Assembly: GCF_000717655.1 (NCBI RefSeq)
Contig: NZ_JNZY01000039.1
Span: 1-60,038, forward strand
Length of the DNA: 60,038 nucleotides
Reading direction: 5' to 3'
Source of the DNA: Streptomyces katrae
GTDB taxonomy: Bacteria > Actinomycetota > Actinomycetes > Streptomycetales > Streptomycetaceae
Position 1 is the stretch's first letter, and each line of letters opens with the position of its first letter. Shown piece after piece: positions 25,991 through 33,806 of the stretch. Below the pieces are notes generated by a model. It saw nothing but the letters and a program-made list of their open reading frames with translations. It did no database searches and was not told where the DNA came from. The position numbers were made by a program, and so were the translations under genes.

Positions 25991-26335
25991 CTACTTCTTG
26001 AGCGGCGCCTGGAGGCTCCAGACGCGCCCGTCGGGGTCGCGCACCTTCATCTCCTGCGTTCCGTAGTGGGTCTCCTCGAACGGCGCGACCACCTCGACGG
26101 ACGGGTCGACCGTGAACTCGCCGGCGTCCCCCACCCGCAGGACGACCTGGAAGTCGGGCTTCTGGTCCTCGGGGATCTCGGCGAGCAGCAGGTAGGGGCC
26201 GTCCCCGTTGCGGAGCATCCCCGAGCCCTCCTCGGTCGCGAACTCGACGTTGTAGCCCAGCGACTGGAAGAACTTGGCCGCCTTGCCCCAGTTATGGGTC
26301 TCGAGGTACACGCCTTCGACACCTTCGGTGCTCAT
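25991..26335 (-). CDS. VOC-family (glyoxalase/bleomycin-resistance-like) protein
   Basis: This 114-residue protein has a single VOC unit: [18 protein letters not shown] at the start and the closing [10 protein letters not shown] motif. Such proteins bind or modify small molecules and often give self-resistance. Its ATG overlaps the stop of the ribbon-helix-helix gene in an ATGA junction, so the two are translationally coupled. It is unlike the second VOC protein at 19226. Confidence 0.8.
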   Translation of the reverse strand: MSTEGVEGVYLETHNWGKAAKFFQSLGYNVEFATEEGSGMLRNGDGPYLLLAEIPEDQKPDFQVVLRVGDAGEFTVDPSVEVVAPFEETHYGTQEMKVRDPDGRVWSLQAPLKK

Positions 26336-26502
26336 GCCTGCTTTCCTTTCCGCGGTTCCTGCTCGTGTACGGCGAGATACGTGCGCAACGCCTCGGCGAC
26401 CAGGGCCGAGAGCGACGACTCGTTCTCGATTGCATGGTGCTTGATCTGCCGGATGAGTTCCACCGGCAAGTAGACGTTGAACTGCTTTACCTCTGCACGC
26501 AT
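26332..26502 (-). CDS. Small ribbon-helix-helix transcriptional regulator
   Basis: This 56-residue protein has the ribbon-helix-helix pattern: a short strand (KQFNVYLP) followed by two helices ([13 protein letters not shown], then [14 protein letters not shown]). A perfect 14-bp palindrome, GGATGCTAGCATCC, begins five bases upstream of its ATG, as expected for autoregulation. It is coupled to the VOC gene and divergent from the DHA2 exporter, so it probably represses both transcripts. The gene is easily missed because of its size. Confidence 0.75.
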   Translation of the reverse strand: MRAEVKQFNVYLPVELIRQIKHHAIENESSLSALVAEALRTYLAVHEQEPRKGKQA

Positions 26503-26506
26503 ACTA

Positions 26507-26520
26507 GGATGCTAGCATCC
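26507..26520. promoter_or_regulatory. Palindromic operator between regulator and exporter
   Basis: The perfect 14-bp palindrome GGATGCTAGCATCC lies between the divergent ribbon-helix-helix gene and the MFS gene. Its position over the regulator's own start region suggests autoregulation and joint control of the exporter. Confidence 0.65.
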
Positions 26521-26581
26521 GAGCGCTCGTCCAACTAGGGCCGATCGAACAAGAGTTACGAACCGAGGAGGACTCCCCACA

Positions 26582-28153
26582 ATGAAACGCCAATGGTGGA
26601 CGCTGCTGGTGGTGTGCGCCGCCACGTTCATGCTGCTGCTGGACGTCACGATCGTCGCGGTCGCGCTCCCCGACATCCAGCACTCGCTGGACGCGAGCTT
26701 CAGCGGCCTGCAATGGACGACGGATGCCTACGCGTTAAGCCTGGCGGCACTCCTGCTCACCTCGGGCTCCCTGGCCGACCTGTACGGCAGGCGGCGCCTG
26801 TTCGTCATCGGGCTGGCGGTCTTCACCGCAGGATCGCTGCTGTGCGGCATCGCGCAGGACCAGCTGATGCTGATCCTGTCCCGCGCGGTGCAGGGGATCG
26901 GCGGCGCGATCCTGTTCGCCACCTCCCTGGCGCTGCTCGCCGGCACGTTCCAGGGCAGGGAGCGGGGCTCGGCCTTCGGCATCTGGGGCGCCGTCGCCGG
27001 TGTCGCCACCGCGCTGGGCCCGGTGCTCGGCGGTGTGATCACCAGCGGGATCAGCTGGCGCGGCATCTTCCTGGTGAACCTTCCGATCGGTATCGCCGCG
27101 ATCTTCATCACGCTGCGCCTCGTCGACGAGTCCCGTCCGCCGCGCGCCTCCAAGATCGACTGGCTGGGCATCGTGCCGCTCACGGCGGGCCTGTTCAGCC
27201 TGGTGTACGCCCTCATCAGGGCGAGCGACACGGCATGGGGCGAACAGGGCGTGCTGATCTGCTTCGGCCTGGCCGCGGTGTTCCTCGCGGCGTTCGCCGT
27301 GATCGAATCGCGCGTGTCCGAGCCGATGTTCGACCTGAAGCTGCTGCGCACCCCGACCTTCCTGGGCGGCTCGATCGCCGCCTTCGCCATGAACGCCTCG
27401 CTGTTCGCGATGTTCATCTACCTCGTGCTGTACCTGCAGAACGACCTCGGCTACAGCGCGATGGGCACCGGCGCCCGGCTCCTGGTGAGCTCCGGCTGCA
27501 CGCTCGTCGCCGCCATGGCGGCCGGCCGCCTCATGAGCAAGGTCCCGACCCGGTGGCTGATCGGCCCCGGCCTGGTCATCGTGGGGGTCGGCCTCCTGCT
27601 CATGACGGGGGTCTCCGCCGACTCCGACTGGACCCACCTCATCCCGGGGTTCATCGTCACGGGCATCGGGGCCGGCATGGTCAACCCGCCGCTGGCCTCC
27701 ACCGCGATCGGTGTCGTCCCGGTGTGGCGCGCCGGAATGGCGTCCGGCGTGAACCAGACCTTCCGGCAGGTGGGCATCGCCGTCGGCATCGCCGTGTACG
27801 GCTCGCTCTTCACCGCGTCGCTGCACGACGCCCTGAGGGAGCGGCTCGCGAACATCCCGGCACTGCAGGGGCAGAGCGACCGGATCGCCGACTCGATCCG
27901 CATGGGCTCTCCCGGGCAGGCGATCGCCTCGGCCCCGGCGGAGTTCCGGGGAGAGGTCCAGCACGCGGTCCAGGCCGGCTTCGCGACGTCGATGAACGAC
28001 CTGCTGGTCGTGAGCGGCATCGTGGCGCTGGTCGGCGGCGTCCTGGCTTTCGCCCTCATCCGCAGCAAGGACTTCGTCGCACCCCAGGGCGGCCCCGGCC
28101 AGCAGGCCCGGCCGCCCCAGGCCCAGAACACGGAGGCCCCGCAACCGCGCTGA
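26582..28153 (+). CDS. DHA2-type MFS drug/metabolite exporter with a TTA codon
   Basis: This is a 523-residue exporter of the DHA2 (14-helix, EmrB-like) family. It has the motif-A region LADLYGRRR near residue 63 and the family LDVTIVAVALPDI in helix 1. It probably exports the cluster product. A GGAGGA ribosome site precedes the ATG. Codon 52 (26735-26737) is TTA, read in Streptomyces only by the bldA tRNA, so translation should be linked to differentiation; I saw no other in-frame TTA in neighbouring genes. The proline/glutamine-rich C-terminus is probably unstructured. A hairpin follows the stop. Confidence 0.9.
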   Translation: MKRQWWTLLVVCAATFMLLLDVTIVAVALPDIQHSLDASFSGLQWTTDAYALSLAALLLTSGSLADLYGRRRLFVIGLAVFTAGSLLCGIAQDQLMLILSRAVQGIGGAILFATSLALLAGTFQGRERGSAFGIWGAVAGVATALGPVLGGVITSGISWRGIFLVNLPIGIAAIFITLRLVDESRPPRASKIDWLGIVPLTAGLFSLVYALIRASDTAWGEQGVLICFGLAAVFLAAFAVIESRVSEPMFDLKLLRTPTFLGGSIAAFAMNASLFAMFIYLVLYLQNDLGYSAMGTGARLLVSSGCTLVAAMAAGRLMSKVPTRWLIGPGLVIVGVGLLLMTGVSADSDWTHLIPGFIVTGIGAGMVNPPLASTAIGVVPVWRAGMASGVNQTFRQVGIAVGIAVYGSLFTASLHDALRERLANIPALQGQSDRIADSIRMGSPGQAIASAPAEFRGEVQHAVQAGFATSMNDLLVVSGIVALVGGVLAFALIRSKDFVAPQGGPGQQARPPQAQNTEAPQPR

Positions 28154-28163
28154 CCACCCCGGC

Positions 28164-28202
28164 GCCCGTCAGCCCCGGCCCCGCACGCCGGCACTGACGG
28201 GC
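28164..28202. terminator. Terminator after the exporter gene
   Basis: GCCCGTCAG and CTGACGGGC form nine-base arms around a GC-rich loop in the gap between the convergent exporter and the small membrane protein gene. Confidence 0.6.
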
Positions 28203-28215
28203 CGCCGCGGCCGGG

Positions 28216-28680
28216 TCAGGCCTGGCGCGAACGGCCCGGGAAGTGGGCGCGGGCCGCGGGCAGGTAGAGGGGTACCACGGCGGCTGCCGTGAGCAGGTCG
28301 GGGACGGCGGCCAGGACCGGCCAGGCGCCGGGCCACGGCCCGTCCATGCCGAGGTCGGTGGCCACGAAGAGCAGGGATCCGGCGCCGGCGATCGCGAGGA
28401 CCGTACGGGCCCAGCCGCGGCCCGCCCGCATCTTCACCCCCACGACAAGCCAGGCCGCCAGGGCCACGATCAGGACCCCGCCCGACAGGGCGAGTTGGCG
28501 CGCGGCGCCTTCGGCTCCCGAGACGGCGGTCAGGTCGTCCAGGCCGGTGGGTTCGACCACGAACGAGCCCAGCACCCACACCGCGAGGTACGCGGCGAAG
28601 GCCGCGAGCATGAGCGCCCACGCCGCCTCGATCTCCTTCGGGCGGCTGCCCGTCGTACGGCTGTCTGCGGTCCCGCTCAT
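28216..28680 (-). CDS. Four-helix membrane protein, function unknown
   Basis: The 154-residue product has four hydrophobic segments (about residues 20-43, 66-86, 91-111 and 122-142) and no recognised family. The ATG at 28680 has a good GGAGG ribosome site. The gene is convergent with the exporter and appears monocistronic. Confidence 0.75.
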   Translation of the reverse strand: MSGTADSRTTGSRPKEIEAAWALMLAAFAAYLAVWVLGSFVVEPTGLDDLTAVSGAEGAARQLALSGGVLIVALAAWLVVGVKMRAGRGWARTVLAIAGAGSLLFVATDLGMDGPWPGAWPVLAAVPDLLTAAAVVPLYLPAARAHFPGRSRQA

Positions 28681-28797
28681 GCGCGCCTCCTGCGTGTCCG
28701 CCCTCTGAGAGGGGGAACGGCGCCGCCCGGTTCCACGGATCCACGGGCCGGCGCGCCCCGCCCCGGCGGCTGACCGGCCGACCGGCCGACCACGACC

Positions 28798-29145
28798 GTG
28801 GTCGGCCGCACCCTCGCCGACCCGCTCTTGCGGCCCGTCCACGAGGAGCTCGAGCGGCGCGGCGCCCTCCCTGTGCATCCACCCGGCCGGCGAGGGAGCC
28901 GGCAGCCCGCCGATCACCGAGCACGCCATGACCTGGATGGCCGGAGCGCCGGTCGACCGGCCGCTGCGGCCGCGGCCTTCGGGGCGGACCGCCTCGTCCT
29001 CGGCACGGACTTCCCGTACGAGGACGGGGAGGTCTTCCTGCGGGCCGTGGACTGCATCGCCGACGCCGGGCTCACCCCGGAGGAGACCGCGATGATCCTC
29101 GACACCAATGCGGCCGGCCCGCTCGGCCGCGCGGACGCCCCTTAG
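28798..29145 (+). pseudogene. Amidohydrolase-2 family pseudogene (ACMSD-like)
   Basis: The segment keeps pieces of an amidohydrolase of the aminocarboxymuconate-semialdehyde-decarboxylase type. One frame has DPLLRPVHEELERRGA. A second frame continues with LCIHPAGEGAGSPPITEH. The first frame then resumes at AFGADRLVLGTDFPYEDGE and runs to the stop. The 5' part is missing, there is at least one frameshift, and the middle of the barrel (about 70 or more residues) is deleted. It lies tail to tail with the next gene, overlapping it by four bases. Confidence 0.7.
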
Positions 29146-29702
29146 ACCGGGCAGGGCCGGTACTCGAGGCTGAGTTCGCGGGCGACGGCGTAACTGGTCC
29201 GCATCGAGGCGTCGGTGACCTGCTGCCAGGAGCCGTACTTGGCGTAGAGCTGGTCCGCGGTGGGGCCGAGCGGGTTGCCGTACTTGGCGGTGTTGCGCTC
29301 CTCCAGGATGCGGACCTCCTCCGGGGTCATGCCGGCCCGGGTGATCGCCTTGGCCTGGTTGCGCATGTCGACCAGCTCCCGGGCGATCTCCTCGTCGGTG
29401 GCCCCGGCCGCGCGCATGTCGGCCTCCGTACGGTGCATGTCCTCGAGGAGCCCGTGGTAGCTCATCCGGGTCCGCTGGGCCTCGACCTTCTCGTCCATCG
29501 GCAGGACGCGGATGCGGCACACGACGGGGTCGGTGCCGGGGCACGGGTCGTCGGCGGGGACGGGGCGGGCGAGCGGCGCGGTGATGATCGAACCGCACGC
29601 TTCGGCCGCGCCGGCCACCGACGAGGAGGCGGTGGCCGGCAGGGCGACGGCGGCCACGAACGGGAGGAGGGCGCGGGGGGAGAAGGAGAGGGAAAGAGGC
29701 AT
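29142..29702 (-). CDS. Secreted protein, function unknown
   Basis: The 186-residue product has a signal peptide (about residues 1-32, ending near SSVAGAAEA). Four cysteines in the mature part could form two disulfides. The middle, about 80-150, is rich in charged helix-forming residues. No domain is recognised. The ATG at 29702 lies just before the signal sequence, with purine-rich but imperfect upstream bases. Confidence 0.65.
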   Translation of the reverse strand: MPLSLSFSPRALLPFVAAVALPATASSSVAGAAEACGSIITAPLARPVPADDPCPGTDPVVCRIRVLPMDEKVEAQRTRMSYHGLLEDMHRTEADMRAAGATDEEIARELVDMRNQAKAITRAGMTPEEVRILEERNTAKYGNPLGPTADQLYAKYGSWQQVTDASMRTSYAVARELSLEYRPCPV

Positions 29703-29836
29703 GCCCGCATCCTTGGCGACCCTGCCGCGCCCTGGCACGTGGACACCCCGGTGATCGGTCCAACGGGTGCCCGGGGGCGGTTGCCGGCCGGTCCGGAACC
29801 GGCGTACCGCCCGTCCGGCCTGCGCAGGACACCGGC

Positions 29837-31390
29837 TCAGAGGCGGTGGATCCGGTCGATGCCGTACCACTTCGAGACGCAGCCGGCGACCCAGTCCCGC
29901 GTGTAGTCGGACGTGAAGAAGGGCTCGGCCAGGCTCCCGATGTACAGGGGCCGGTATCCGACATCGGTGGCGCCCTGCGCGGCCTCGGTCCGGATGCGGG
30001 AGTTCTGCGCGTCCCAGGCCGCGGCACGGGTGACCGTGGCCGTGGTGAGCTGCTGGACACTCGGGACGAGTACCGCCAGCGCTGCCAGCGCCAGGCCGCC
30101 CGCGGCCACGATGCCGGCCGGGACGACCACGGCCGAGGCGCGTCGGCGGGCCAGGGAGCGGCCGGCCCACTCCCCCAGCAGGGCTCCGTAGACGCACAGG
30201 GCCAGTTCCATCGGTACGAGGTAGTTCGTCCAGGTGCGGGCGTACGTCCACCCGCTCGGGCCGTAGCCGCTGCGCAGGCCCAGCACCACGGCGAACGACC
30301 CCAGGACGACCACCGGCACGGGGAGCAGCAGCACGGCGATCTGCATCTTCCGCGGGGCGGACCGGCGCCATTGCCACTGCCGCCGCCCGGGTGCAGGTGC
30401 CCGCAGGCCGGCTCCCCAGCCGAGGAGGACGCCGGCGGCTGCGGCTCCGAGGTAGGCCCACTGGCCCGTGACGGAGTCCCACATGTGCAGCCAGTCCTGG
30501 AAGGTGGCCCTGAGTTCGCGCGCGGAGAGCACGGACTCCCCGTCGGGCTGCTGGGCGCGGCGCCACCGGGCGCCGGGGGAGGTGTAGAGCACGACCAGAC
30601 CGCAGACGAGTCCGGCGCACCACAGCACGCACCAGGTGAACGGGTGCCAGGTCTGCGCCAGTTTGAGGCGAGGCACGGCCAGCAGGGCGGCTCCGGCCGC
30701 GAGCAGACCGCTGACGAGGGCGAACGGTTCGCTCAGGGTGCCGAGCCCGAGCGCGATGAGAAAGCCGGCGGCACATCCCCCTGCGCGTACGGCGGTACGG
30801 GGTTGGCGGACGGTCCAGAGGGCCAGCAGGAGCGCCCACACGCCGACGACACTGGGAATGGTGTGGGAAATGGTGGCAGGAGCCCACAACAGGACTTGAT
30901 AACTGCGCGTTCCGGCGTAGTAGAGCAGTGCCTGGATGGCCAGGGAGCAGGCGAACAGGGCCAATATCGGTGGTCTTCCCCCGAGCAACCGGACGAACCG
31001 GCAGCCGAGCAGCACCAGACCGACCGTGAACGTGACGGCCATGACGGTCGGCAGGACCTTGACCCCAGCGAGTCCGTCGCCATAGATGACGCCGCTCAGG
31101 AAGGCATTGGCGACCCGGCCGTTCTGGGTCGTGTAGAAGTCGGACGTGATGCCGAGGACTCCCAGGTCACGGGATTTCCAGGCGGCGCACCAGTCGTCCG
31201 ATGCGGGCCGTACGTAGAGCCCGAGGAAGCACCCGACGGCGACCAGGGCCCCGGCCGCCGCCACGAGGGTCCCGCCCGCGCCCAGCAGGAGCCCGCGGAC
31301 CGGCGGGCGACGGCGGCTTCCCCGGCCGTCCGCTCCGGGGGACTGCGTTCGACGGCCCTCGCCCTCGGACAGCAACGGAGCAGTGCTCAT
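29837..31390 (-). CDS. Polytopic membrane protein, GT-C glycosyltransferase-like (DUF6056-like)
   Basis: The 517-residue product has about eleven hydrophobic helices and a DDW motif in the first external loop (near residue 65, SDDWCAAW), the layout of GT-C glycosyltransferases that use polyprenyl-linked sugars. It resembles DUF6056-type proteins, whose substrates are unknown. Its promoter shares the 31391-31613 gap with the divergent GH15-like gene. Confidence 0.7.
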   Translation of the reverse strand: MSTAPLLSEGEGRRTQSPGADGRGSRRRPPVRGLLLGAGGTLVAAAGALVAVGCFLGLYVRPASDDWCAAWKSRDLGVLGITSDFYTTQNGRVANAFLSGVIYGDGLAGVKVLPTVMAVTFTVGLVLLGCRFVRLLGGRPPILALFACSLAIQALLYYAGTRSYQVLLWAPATISHTIPSVVGVWALLLALWTVRQPRTAVRAGGCAAGFLIALGLGTLSEPFALVSGLLAAGAALLAVPRLKLAQTWHPFTWCVLWCAGLVCGLVVLYTSPGARWRRAQQPDGESVLSARELRATFQDWLHMWDSVTGQWAYLGAAAAGVLLGWGAGLRAPAPGRRQWQWRRSAPRKMQIAVLLLPVPVVVLGSFAVVLGLRSGYGPSGWTYARTWTNYLVPMELALCVYGALLGEWAGRSLARRRASAVVVPAGIVAAGGLALAALAVLVPSVQQLTTATVTRAAAWDAQNSRIRTEAAQGATDVGYRPLYIGSLAEPFFTSDYTRDWVAGCVSKWYGIDRIHRL

Positions 31391-31613
31391 TCACCCATCC
31401 TTTGCGGCGGCCTCCGTCCCCGCGACGGCTGTTACGCCATGCGGTGACGCGAGGTGGCCCGAGGTCTCCCGGTCACCCGGGCGGCGGGCATGCCGTGGCG
31501 GGCTCCGGAGAGGTCGGCCACGATGGGAATTCCGGAGTTCCGCGCACCCGCACATGCACGGTACGCACGGAGACGCGCAGGGAGCTCACGGAAGCCCGAC
31601 GGAGGGAGTGGCG

Positions 31614-33095
31614 ATGCCTGCTGTCCGGCTCGTTCGCTGGGCGGTCGTCGCGGCGTCCCTCGCGAGCGTCGCCCTTCCCGTCTGTGTCGCCGGAGCCCCT
31701 GCCGGCCGGCGCTCCGGCGAAGAACGGCCGGTGTTCCTCGTCAGGCCGCCGGGACACCACAGCCGTGGTGATGCCGAGGGCAACTACGCGCCCCTGTCGG
31801 TCCTCGCCGCCCCCACGGTCGGGCTCCTTTCCAACACGACCGCCACCGAGGGCGTCACACCGGCCATCGCCCAGGGCGCGCGGTACGTCGAGCGGAGCAA
31901 CGTACTGCGGTTGCCGTCCGGCCGGTGGAAGTACATGCCCGCCGGCAGGACGGCGTCGGCCGTGGTGGCCCTCGACGATCCGACGGCCCGGCAGCAGATC
32001 GCGCAGAGCCGCGCCTGGCTGGCGGCCGGCCGGATCCCGGGCGGCTCGCCCGCACAGCGTGCGGCGGCCGAGCGGGCCCTGCTGACCATGCGCGCACTGC
32101 TCCGGCCGAACGGCGCCGTGGCGGCGGGGTGGACGCCCGGCTGGATGTACTCCTGGCCGCGTGACTCCAGCTTCGCCTCCGCCGCGTTCGCCCACACCGG
32201 CCACGAGGCCGAGGCGTACCGGATCCTCCGCTACAGCGCCGCGACCCAGCGGAAGGACGGCACCTGGGAAGCGCGGACGAAACTCGACGGCTCCGGACCG
32301 CCGGACGGCAGGCGCTGGCAGCTCGACGCCAACGGCTGGGTTCCCTGGGCCACTTGGCAGTGGTACCAGACCGCGCCCCGCACCACCCGGCACACCCGGC
32401 TGGCCGGCCTCTACCCGATGGTCCGCAAGGCGGCCGACCGCGCGGCGGCCTCCCTGGGGGCGGACGGGCTGCCCCCGGCCTCCCCGGACTACTGGGAGCT
32501 GATGACGACCACGCCGAACATCGGTACGGCAGCGCCCCTGCTCGCCGGGCTCAACGCCTCCGCGGACCTCGCGCGAGCGCTGAACCGGCCGGACGATGCG
32601 GCACGCTGGACCGCTGCCGCCGGGCGGCTCTCGTCCGGGATATCCAAGAGGTTCGCACCCCTCGGTTACCAGCGCACCGTCGACGGACAGCACGGACACG
32701 ACAGCGCGGTGGCGTTCATGGCGCCGCCTTTCAACGCCGCTCCGGCCGACCTGCCCCGGGCGCTCGACGACACGCACAAGGCGCTGCTCCTGCCCAACGG
32801 CGGACTCACGCCGGGGAACGATCCGACCGCGCCCTGGGGCGGGAACGCCTGGACGCCCAGTACCTCGTTCTTCGCCCTCGCATGGGCCGGGACGGGGCAG
32901 ACGGCGAAGGCCAGGCAGGTCCTGGACTGGGTCCTCTCCAAACGGAACTCGCTCGGGGAGCTGCCCGAGAAGGTGAACCGGGCGGGCAGGCCCTCGTCGG
33001 TCGCACCGCTGGCCTGGACGGGCTCGATCACCGTCCTCGCCCTGGTGGCGCTCGACGGCAAGCCCCTCCCCACACCACCCTTGCGGGCCCGGTAA
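31614..33095 (+). CDS. Secreted GH15-like glycoside hydrolase
   Basis: This 493-residue protein has a signal peptide (about 1-27) and an (alpha/alpha)6-barrel domain like glucoamylases of family GH15. Seen: WPRDSSF beginning at residue 181, a substrate-side pattern of the family, and the late LGELPEKVNRAGRPSS segment with a candidate catalytic glutamate. It probably hydrolyses an alpha-linked glucan outside the cell; the substrate is not certain. The ATG has a GGAGGGAG ribosome site. Confidence 0.8.
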   Translation: MPAVRLVRWAVVAASLASVALPVCVAGAPAGRRSGEERPVFLVRPPGHHSRGDAEGNYAPLSVLAAPTVGLLSNTTATEGVTPAIAQGARYVERSNVLRLPSGRWKYMPAGRTASAVVALDDPTARQQIAQSRAWLAAGRIPGGSPAQRAAAERALLTMRALLRPNGAVAAGWTPGWMYSWPRDSSFASAAFAHTGHEAEAYRILRYSAATQRKDGTWEARTKLDGSGPPDGRRWQLDANGWVPWATWQWYQTAPRTTRHTRLAGLYPMVRKAADRAAASLGADGLPPASPDYWELMTTTPNIGTAAPLLAGLNASADLARALNRPDDAARWTAAAGRLSSGISKRFAPLGYQRTVDGQHGHDSAVAFMAPPFNAAPADLPRALDDTHKALLLPNGGLTPGNDPTAPWGGNAWTPSTSFFALAWAGTGQTAKARQVLDWVLSKRNSLGELPEKVNRAGRPSSVAPLAWTGSITVLALVALDGKPLPTPPLRAR

Positions 33096-33119
33096 CCGTC
33101 ACGCGCTCCGGGCGCCGCC

Positions 33120-33584
33120 TCAGACGGGCTGCGTCCCGTCACCCGGGGGCGGGGCGGTGCGGAGGCTTTCCAGCTCGGCGAGGAGGCGCCGGTACGCGAG
33201 CCGCTCCGCGTGCACCGCACGCCTGAGGGGGAGGTAGCGCGGATCGTGCCGGGCCCGCGCCTCGTGCGCGGCGGCGAGGCGGAGCCGCCTCGCTCCGGCC
33301 AGGTCGTTCATCGCCGCCACGTATCCGTGGGCGAGAAGCTTGTGGTCGAGGACCTCGGCGAAGGCGCGTTCCGCCAGTATGCCGAGCCGGTCGAGTCCGT
33401 CCAGGCATCTCGCAGGGTCCGTCTCGGCGCAGTCCTCGTCCAGGTCGTGGGACAGCGATCTCAAGGTCGTGCCGAGCTCCGGGTACTCCCAGGCGGGCGC
33501 CGTGTCGTGCCTGCATCCGGTCGCGAGGGCGGTGAGGGCCGTGAGGGCGGCCACGGCGCGGACCGTTCCCCCTCCCCCGCGCAT
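33120..33584 (-). CDS. Small lipoprotein, function unknown
   Basis: The 154-residue product has a signal sequence ending in the lipobox LATGC (cysteine near residue 24). The rest is mostly charged helix with many Arg/Ala/Leu residues and no known domain. The start at 33584 fits the signal sequence; an ATG at 33644 would add an (RI)3 stretch encoded by a hexanucleotide repeat. No convincing ribosome site was seen for either. Confidence 0.6.
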   Translation of the reverse strand: MRGGGGTVRAVAALTALTALATGCRHDTAPAWEYPELGTTLRSLSHDLDEDCAETDPARCLDGLDRLGILAERAFAEVLDHKLLAHGYVAAMNDLAGARRLRLAAAHEARARHDPRYLPLRRAVHAERLAYRRLLAELESLRTAPPPGDGTQPV

Positions 33585-33596
33585 GCGTGTGCCTGT

Positions 33597-33616
33597 GCGT
33601 ATGCGTATGCGTATGC
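33597..33616. repeat. Short hexanucleotide tandem repeat (GCGTAT)3
   Basis: Three tandem copies of GCGTAT, plus partial flanking units, lie just upstream of the lipoprotein start. Because the unit is six bases, copy changes would not shift the frame. Confidence 0.6.
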
Positions 33617-33806
33617 GGCTGTGCGAGAGGAAGAGAGGAGCCATGTGAGCCCCGATCGCCCGAGGGTCAGAGTGCGGCCGCCGTCGCCGGCGAGGCGGTG
33701 TACACGCCATTGCCCGGCGAGGTGGCCTTGGCCGCCATCCTCACCCGCCCCGATCCGCGCTGCCACCCGGCGGCCCAGGGGCCGCGGGTGCACGGCGCGG
33801 CGCAGG

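Noticed and set aside
33597..33616. Phase-variable tandem repeat
   Set aside because: The unit is six bases and only three copies are present, so slippage would not switch the reading frame.
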